A stretch of 9,319 nucleotides of DNA, taken from contig CALGVA010000040.1 of the NCBI GenBank assembly GCA_937920345.1, positions 1-9,319 of the forward strand, read 5' to 3'. This document shows, piece by piece, positions 5,274-9,319 of this stretch. This stretch comes from an uncultured Lachnospiraceae bacterium (GTDB taxonomy: Bacteria; Bacillota; Clostridia; Lachnospirales; Lachnospiraceae). The notes beneath the pieces are model-generated. The model was given only the letters and a program-made list of their open reading frames with translations, was not told the DNA's origin and searched no databases. The position numbers were made by a program, and so were the translations under genes. Within the stretch, counting starts at the first letter, position 1; every line of letters starts with the position of its first letter.

Positions 5274-7022
5274 GTGAGCAAACGAACTATTTATATGATC
5301 ATGATATTTTCGTCACTGGTTTGCGCATGCGTGTGCTGCGGCGGGCAGGCAGAGGACGGCAGGAAAAGTGCGGATTCCGAAACAATCCGGGAAACCGTGA
5401 CAGGGAAGGAAGATGATGCTGCCGCAGACAGGGAACAGCCGGTGGAGACATCTGTGAGTGTGGTGCAGACAGACCCGGAGAATGCAAGACTGCTGTGCCT
5501 TGCAAATGCGGATACGGAGACACTGTTTGGTCTGAACTTTGGTGACAGAGTCGATTACAGTCGGTTTGAAACGTGTGGATTTCATGGCAGCCAGCCGATA
5601 TTTCGTGAGACGAATGGACCTGAGAACGGTCTCTATTTCTATTTCCATGGGGAAAATCGTGGTTTTAGCGGTTTTATGGTCAATGATGAGAGGCTGGACT
5701 TTCTCGGACTTGACCGGAAAACGGATAAGCTGGACAGGCTGACCGGCCTTTTCGGAAGACCGGATGAGCTTGAGAAGGATGGCTCTGTCATGAGCGTAAA
5801 GTGGAACTTTGGAAAAGCAAGGCTCGAGGCTGTTGCAGAGAACGACCACATAAATTATATCAGATATCTGGCGCCGGACGGTGCAGCCGACGGTGAGGAT
5901 ATACCGTGGGAACGGTCGGATCTGGCGCAGGACTGTCGGGCACCTTACGATTATACGGAAAATATCTATCAATGGGAGGCGACGCACGGTTCATATGCTA
6001 ACGCGACGGAGGCTTCTTATCATCCCTATGACGACGATTACGATGCAGGTCAAGTCCGTGCGTTTATCGAGGAATATCTGGAGAAGCAGGGCATTCGGAA
6101 AACAGAGCCGGACGGAACGGTCTGTAATCAGCGCGGGGAACCGCTTGTGGAGTATTATATAGAAGAGGCCACGAACCAATACTGTTTTGTGGTTCATCTA
6201 TGGGGCGATTACTGGATCGACTATGCGGCCGGGATCAGCGAATATCAGGACGCGGTATATTGCACGGCGCATGTTGTGCAGGACGCGGATCGAATCGGTA
6301 CTTTTCTGTACGGCAGTAATGAGGAGCGGGGAATTACGAGAGAACGGCTGTATGATACGGAAGGAATGTGCAAAGCGGATCTTTCTTATCAAGTCATGCC
6401 GGATATGCCATTTGCCACGGTAACCGATTACTGGTATCTTGACAGCGGATATGATGCCGGGAGCGATGTGCTGTGCAGAGGGCAGAAGTTCTGCTTTGAC
6501 GAAGGGCGCAGCGAGGTTGATGAAGCGGGGCGTTTTATTCGATATCAGGGACTTTGTGGCGCGGACGATGAGGAAGAAGCTGCCGCCTTATCCGGAGCAT
6601 CAGAGCTTTATGCCCTGAAAGGCGGAACAGATATTATGGAAGGATTTTATGATTATCCGTGTACCCTTTTTTATAATCAAAAGGGGATGCTGGAAAGGAT
6701 CGAGGAAGATCTGCTTCCCGATGATGAGGAAAAAGGACGGGAGGATTCGGGACAGGCAGAGTTTCGATATGATCATAAAGGGGTTGTCAAAGAAGCTGTC
6801 TATCAACGCTCTTCATGGACACAGGGTACGACTGATAGCAGCGGAATGATCGAGTATGATGAACAGGGCAGAATGATTTACAACAGTTACTACATTACCC
6901 ATGGCGGACATAAGGATCTTTTCGTATATGAAGAGGGCGCCGCAAGGCCGTGGGCACGTCTCAGATGGTGCAGCTTTGCGCCGGGATTTCCGGATGTGAC
7001 GCTGTTTTTGAAAAGTAAGTAA
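5274..7022 (+). CDS. Large predicted lipoprotein with C-terminal YD-like repeats, unknown function
   Basis: I do not recognise this 582-residue protein. The N-terminus (MSKR, a hydrophobic core at 6-18, then VCAC) reads as a lipoprotein signal with lipobox V16-C17-A18-C19, though C21 and C22 make the modified cysteine uncertain. A polar, acidic linker follows (24-68), typical of surface lipoproteins. Residues 75-200 include GLNFGDRVDY and LTGLFGRPDELEKDG, which faintly recall small SmpA/BLIP-like beta domains that share an 'lfGkPd' turn. The middle (220-345) is Tyr/Asp-rich. The C-terminal part has short Tyr-Asp-x-x-Gly units, LFYNQKGMLERI (465-476), FRYDHKGVVKEA (497-508) and IEYDEQGRMIYN (526-537), resembling YD repeats of bacterial surface proteins. 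Start: GTG 5274 with GGGGGGA (5261-5267) 6 nt upstream; there is no ATG in frame near it. It follows the exporter permease by 21 nt, so it probably belongs to the same operon and acts outside the membrane. Confidence 0.75.
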   Translation: MSKRTIYMIMIFSSLVCACVCCGGQAEDGRKSADSETIRETVTGKEDDAAADREQPVETSVSVVQTDPENARLLCLANADTETLFGLNFGDRVDYSRFETCGFHGSQPIFRETNGPENGLYFYFHGENRGFSGFMVNDERLDFLGLDRKTDKLDRLTGLFGRPDELEKDGSVMSVKWNFGKARLEAVAENDHINYIRYLAPDGAADGEDIPWERSDLAQDCRAPYDYTENIYQWEATHGSYANATEASYHPYDDDYDAGQVRAFIEEYLEKQGIRKTEPDGTVCNQRGEPLVEYYIEEATNQYCFVVHLWGDYWIDYAAGISEYQDAVYCTAHVVQDADRIGTFLYGSNEERGITRERLYDTEGMCKADLSYQVMPDMPFATVTDYWYLDSGYDAGSDVLCRGQKFCFDEGRSEVDEAGRFIRYQGLCGADDEEEAAALSGASELYALKGGTDIMEGFYDYPCTLFYNQKGMLERIEEDLLPDDEEKGREDSGQAEFRYDHKGVVKEAVYQRSSWTQGTTDSSGMIEYDEQGRMIYNSYYITHGGHKDLFVYEEGAARPWARLRWCSFAPGFPDVTLFLKSK

Positions 7023-7085
7023 ATGACATATTTTCGCGGTCTGCACCTTTTTACGGTAAGTTGCAGGGGCGTTCCGGAGGAGATT

Positions 7086-7487
7086 ATGAGGTGGTTTAAA
7101 AGGATCGGTATTGCGCTTCTGCTCTTGCCTTTCGTATTAATATCAGGCATTATCGTGTTTGAAATCTTCGGTATCTGTGTGAACCATGCGGCCACGGACC
7201 GGCAGACGAAGAAACTGCAGACAGATTTGGAGAGCAGGATTTCTGATCTTGAAATATTGAATGTTCATTCCGAAACCGGTAATCTTTCCGGGACGGGAAA
7301 TCATGTGGAATGTCTGTCGATGATTGATTTTGCAACGGGAATGACGGAAGACGAAGTAACAAGTGCGCTGTCAGACACCTGCGATTTAAACCGGGACGGT
7401 ATTTCTATAGAACAAAAAGAAGACGGGACCTATACGGTATATCTGGAGACATCAGCACCGTTTCCTGATAACATAGAAGGACATTAA
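7086..7487 (+). CDS. Small membrane-anchored extracytoplasmic protein, unknown function
   Basis: This 133-residue protein starts MRWFKRIG, has one hydrophobic segment (about 7-30), and then a polar domain of about 100 residues. Basic residues before the segment predict that the C-terminal domain faces outside. The domain contains FATGMTEDEVTSAL followed by a short beta-rich end (TYTVYLETSAP); a 'G-M-T-x-x-x-V' turn occurs in BLIP-like domains, which is only a weak hint. Start: GGAGG (7076-7080) lies 5 nt before ATG 7086. The in-frame ATG at 7023, directly after the lipoprotein stop, has no ribosome site and would place 21 polar residues before the membrane segment. It is the last gene of the probable exporter operon. 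Confidence 0.7.
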   Translation: MRWFKRIGIALLLLPFVLISGIIVFEIFGICVNHAATDRQTKKLQTDLESRISDLEILNVHSETGNLSGTGNHVECLSMIDFATGMTEDEVTSALSDTCDLNRDGISIEQKEDGTYTVYLETSAPFPDNIEGH

Positions 7488-7600
7488 GCTCCTGGCTGAC
7501 ATGCGGGGCAGCCTGCGTCTCTTTCTGCCTGAGAACTAATGTTTAATACGAAATATCCGACACATTCATTGTAGTATATGATAATTTGGGATGGCAATAG
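7488..7600 (+). promoter_or_regulatory. Intergenic spacer with a weak promoter for the acyltransferase
   Basis: CCGACA (7557-7562) and GATAAT (7580-7585) are 17 bp apart, matching four and five of six consensus positions. Transcription would begin only about 9 nt before the ATG at 7601. A weak hairpin, GGCAG 7507-7511 with CTGCC 7525-7529, lies in front of it, with no T-run, so a terminator for the exporter operon is not evident. Confidence 0.4.
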
Positions 7601-8710
7601 ATGAAAATACAACTGGAAAGAAAATATTACATAGATAATTTAAGGTGGCTGGCCATCCTGCTGCTTTTTCCGTTTCATGCCGCACAGATCTGGAGCGGAG
7701 GAGAATACAGCGGGTTTTATATATGGTCGCACACGGATGCGGTTCTCTATGCATTTTCAACTGTGGTATATCCGTGGTACATGACGCTCTTGTTCGTCAT
7801 TGCGGGCATAAGCTGTAAATATGCGCTGCAAAAGAGGACATACAGGCAGTTTGTCGCGGAGCGGACGAAAAAACTGCTCGTGCCGTTTTGCTTCGGTGTA
7901 CTGGTACTGGCTCCGGTTATGACATTTGTTGCGGAAGTATTTTTTAACGGATATAGCGGTAGTTACTGGCAGCAGTATGGGCTGTTTTTTACAAAGGAAA
8001 CCGACCTGACGGGATATCATGGCGGTTTTACACCTGCGCACCTCTGGTTTCTGCTATATTTGCTTGTGATTTCTCTGACGGCGCTTGCGGTCATTCGACT
8101 GCAAAAGAAATATCTGCCGAAATTGCAGGTTGACGGTGTGCCGTATGTTTGCCTGATTCTGCTGTTCGTGCCGGAATGGCTGAGCCAGTATATTCTGAAT
8201 ATAGGCGGGAAAAGCCTGGGGCAGTTCATGATCCTGTTTCTGTTCGGCTATTATATTTTTGCGGGGGAAAGGGTTTTACAAAAAACAGAGCAATACCGGT
8301 TTGTAAGTCTGACATTCTGGGTTCTGTCAGGAAGTCTGTATACATATCTGTACTGTTTTATAGAGGTTAGAAGTGTGTGGATGACGGGACTGTATATGTT
8401 TTTCGGCTGGATGGGGATTTTGACGCTGCTCGGCATAGGGCGGGCAAAGCTGGATTTTCATAACCGGATCAGTGATTATCTATCCAGGGCGTCCTTCCCT
8501 GTTTATATTCTTCATATGCCGGTTCTGGTCGTGACGGGTTTCTTTATTCTGCAGCTGCCTGTAGGGGCTGCCGGGCAGTTTTCACTGATTGTAATGCTTT
8601 CTGCGGTTGCAACATTTATCATATATGGGATCGTAAAAAGAGTTCCGGGGCTCCGGTTTTTCTTTGGGATAACGGGGAAAGAACTTCTAGACATGCAAAG
8701 CAAGTCCTAA
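7601..8710 (+). CDS. Acyltransferase 3 family integral membrane protein
   Basis: This 369-residue protein has about ten hydrophobic segments and the marks of the acyltransferase-3 family (PF01757), which moves acyl groups onto sugars, peptides or lipids of the cell envelope. The N-terminus YIDNLRWLAILLLFPFH (10-26) is the family's opening pattern, with the conserved His26 at the end of the first segment. R81 to R88, HLWFLLYLL (147-155) and SFPVYILHMPVLV (298-310) are further typical stretches. Length is normal for the family. No soluble SGNH domain is attached. The ribosome site is poor: GGGATGG (7588-7594) is the best candidate. The promoter fit suggests a near-leaderless message. It is separated from the exporter operon by 113 nt, so shared regulation is not shown. 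The acceptor is unknown. Hairpins and a terminator follow. Confidence 0.88.
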   Translation: MKIQLERKYYIDNLRWLAILLLFPFHAAQIWSGGEYSGFYIWSHTDAVLYAFSTVVYPWYMTLLFVIAGISCKYALQKRTYRQFVAERTKKLLVPFCFGVLVLAPVMTFVAEVFFNGYSGSYWQQYGLFFTKETDLTGYHGGFTPAHLWFLLYLLVISLTALAVIRLQKKYLPKLQVDGVPYVCLILLFVPEWLSQYILNIGGKSLGQFMILFLFGYYIFAGERVLQKTEQYRFVSLTFWVLSGSLYTYLYCFIEVRSVWMTGLYMFFGWMGILTLLGIGRAKLDFHNRISDYLSRASFPVYILHMPVLVVTGFFILQLPVGAAGQFSLIVMLSAVATFIIYGIVKRVPGLRFFFGITGKELLDMQSKS

Positions 8711-8711
8711 T

Positions 8712-8779
8712 TACAGCAAAAGCTGTATCGTAAAGTCGGCATAGCTGACTTAGAAGCTCCGGAAGTTACTTTGCAACTT
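8712..8779 (+). other. Series of three hairpins after the acyltransferase gene
   Basis: Three small hairpins follow the stop codon. TACAGC (8712-8717) pairs with GCTGTA (8722-8727) around AAAA. AAGTCGGC (8733-8740) pairs with GCTGACTT (8744-8751) around ATA, with one G-U pair. AAGTT (8763-8767) pairs with AACTT (8775-8779). Together with the terminator at 8791 they could form a compact structured 3' region or a small RNA. I do not match them to a known RNA family. Confidence 0.4.
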
Positions 8780-8790
8780 TATCTCAAACA

Positions 8791-8818
8791 GAAGAATGCC
8801 TGAAAAGTGGCATTTTTT
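8791..8818 (+). terminator. Intrinsic terminator of the acyltransferase gene
   Basis: AATGCC (8795-8800) pairs with GGCATT (8809-8814) around an 8-nt loop, and the stem extends through A-T and G-U pairs into 8791-8794. A run of six T (8813-8818) follows. It is the only clear plus-strand terminator in the window and marks the end of the transcribed block that contains the acyltransferase. Confidence 0.75.
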
Positions 8819-8890
8819 CAGACAAGTCTGCATGTCTGCACGATAAATCCCACTTATAGGACGTACAGGGATGTAGAATGAAGTCAACTT
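8819..8890. other. Spacer without a gene between terminator and gene remnant
   Basis: Apart from a short palindrome CAGACA-AGTCTG (8819-8830) and an imperfect tandem copy of GTCTGCA (8826-8840), nothing stands out. An ATG at 8878 opens only a 15-codon frame before a stop. Confidence 0.4.
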
Positions 8891-9087
8891 TTGAAAAAGA
8901 AGCCCCAATATGCTGTTTTAGTTGACTATGAATATGCCGGAAACCCATGTATGAAGGGCAGCCAATATCTGGACGCGTCAGATCATGTGATAGTTCTTAC
9001 AGTGAGAGTAAGAAGAATATGGTGCGCGGATTTCCGGAGAAGATTACTGATTCGGGATGTGCTGCTGTACCTGCTTTTCAAATATAA
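8891..9087 (+). pseudogene. Frameshifted remnant of a PIN/NYN-like domain protein
   Basis: From 8891 (TTG) the frame reads KKKPQYAVLVDYEYAGN and then LDASDHVIV up to about 8995. That is the N-terminal core of PIN/NYN-like proteins, whose usual VDYEN acid motif and LDA-D-VI-FYS pattern are recognisable from memory. After this, the same frame turns into sequence unlike any protein (LTVRVRRIWCADFRRRLL). One base short, the plus frame from 8998 continues sensibly as YSESKKNMVRGF and KITDSGCAAV until TAA at 9085-9087. A later stretch in that frame (NGLRNLRFIG) faintly resembles the GKNALDFYI segment of the family. An ATG at 8878 is out of frame with the TTG. The simplest reading is a deleted base near 8996, a stop, and loss of the C-terminal half. 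The alternative, an intact 111-residue hypothetical protein ending at 9226, is less likely. Confidence 0.55.
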
Positions 9088-9202
9088 AATGGTTTGCGTA
9101 ACTTGCGGTTTATCGGGAAAGACAAAACTGGTGCCTGGAGGCATAATAAAATATGTTAGAAAAATGGGTTTATGCAACGATAAAACTCAAAAAATTTGGA
9201 TA

Positions 9203-9232
9203 TTGACAAATGGTGAAAAACAGTGATAGAAT
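9203..9232 (+). promoter_or_regulatory. Strong sigma-A promoter reading out of the window
   Basis: A perfect TTGACA (9203-9208) and TAGAAT (9227-9232, five of six) are 18 bp apart, and the start would be near 9239. No reading frame follows within the window, so the transcript serves a gene to the right. The promoter overlaps the end of the degenerate gene, which is further support that this region is not coding. Confidence 0.65.
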
Positions 9233-9263
9233 AAAAGTCCACCGCCGAAAAAGAGAGTCTGAG

Positions 9264-9319
9264 AAAAAAATAAATTAAAATTTTTTCAAAAAGATATTGA
9301 CGAGCGGCTGTGGGTATGA
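9264..9319 (+). promoter_or_regulatory. A/T-rich UP-like tract and second -35 box at the window edge
   Basis: Bases 9264-9296 are almost only A and T, with phased A and T runs, directly before TTGACG (9297-9302). A -10 box 17 bp later would begin at 9320, just beyond the last base; the final TGGGTATGA is the spacer end. With the promoter at 9203 this makes a tandem pair with an UP-like element, the arrangement found before rRNA operons in Clostridia. That identity is an inference because no rRNA base is in the window. Confidence 0.5.

Noticed and set aside
5313..5987. 224-codon minus-strand frame opposite the lipoprotein
   Set aside because: No domain, no ribosome site, and the opposite strand has a well-supported start and signal sequence.
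7505..7530. Hairpin after the small membrane protein as an operon terminator
   Set aside because: Only a 5-bp stem with a 13-nt loop and no T-run.
8712..8751. Known riboswitch such as mini-ykkC in the tandem hairpins
   Set aside because: The loops are AAAA and ATA rather than the ACGR loops required, and no gene follows that it could control.

Overview
The window looks like a chromosomal accessory stretch of a Gram-positive member of the Clostridia, most likely a Lachnospiraceae-type gut bacterium. This is inferred from the mid-range base composition, strong purine-rich Shine-Dalgarno sites 5-8 nt before most starts, occasional GTG starts, consensus TTGACA/TATAAT promoters and the protein families present. 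No species can be named from the sequence alone. All supported genes lie on the + strand.

Layout. (1) Positions 1-55 are the 3' terminus of a group II intron (end of domain V plus a complete domain VI); the body of the intron lies outside the window. (2) 100-1827 is a regulator unit: a strong extended -10 promoter overlapped by a perfect 8+8 bp dyad, then a TetR-family regulator and, 15 nt later, an alpha/beta hydrolase of the proline-iminopeptidase type. The dyad suggests TetR autoregulation of the pair. (3) 1839-2402 is a GNAT acetyltransferase with a plausible promoter of its own that is also overlapped by a dyad. (4) 2427-7487 is a probable five-gene operon behind a fully consensus promoter and a 135-nt structured leader: an ABC ATPase of the COG4586 type, two ABC-2-type permeases (COG4587/COG3694 type), a large predicted lipoprotein with YD-like repeats, and a small single-pass membrane protein. 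The two last genes have no function I recognise, and their position behind an exporter is the most interesting functional association here. (5) 7601-8710 is an integral-membrane acyltransferase-3 family protein, followed by a series of hairpins and an intrinsic terminator. (6) 8891-9087 is the frameshifted remnant of a PIN/NYN-like protein. (7) 9203-9319 carries a strong promoter, an A/T-rich tract and a second -35 box at the window edge. This architecture resembles the tandem promoters of Clostridia rRNA operons, so a stable-RNA operon may begin just outside.

How the genes may work together (inference): the TetR protein, hydrolase and acetyltransferase resemble a small stress or drug-response cluster. 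The ABC exporter, lipoprotein and anchored protein look like an envelope module, with the exporter moving an unknown substrate across the membrane and the two extracytoplasmic proteins acting outside. No CRISPR array, tRNA, rRNA, complete insertion sequence or recognisable defence system was seen.
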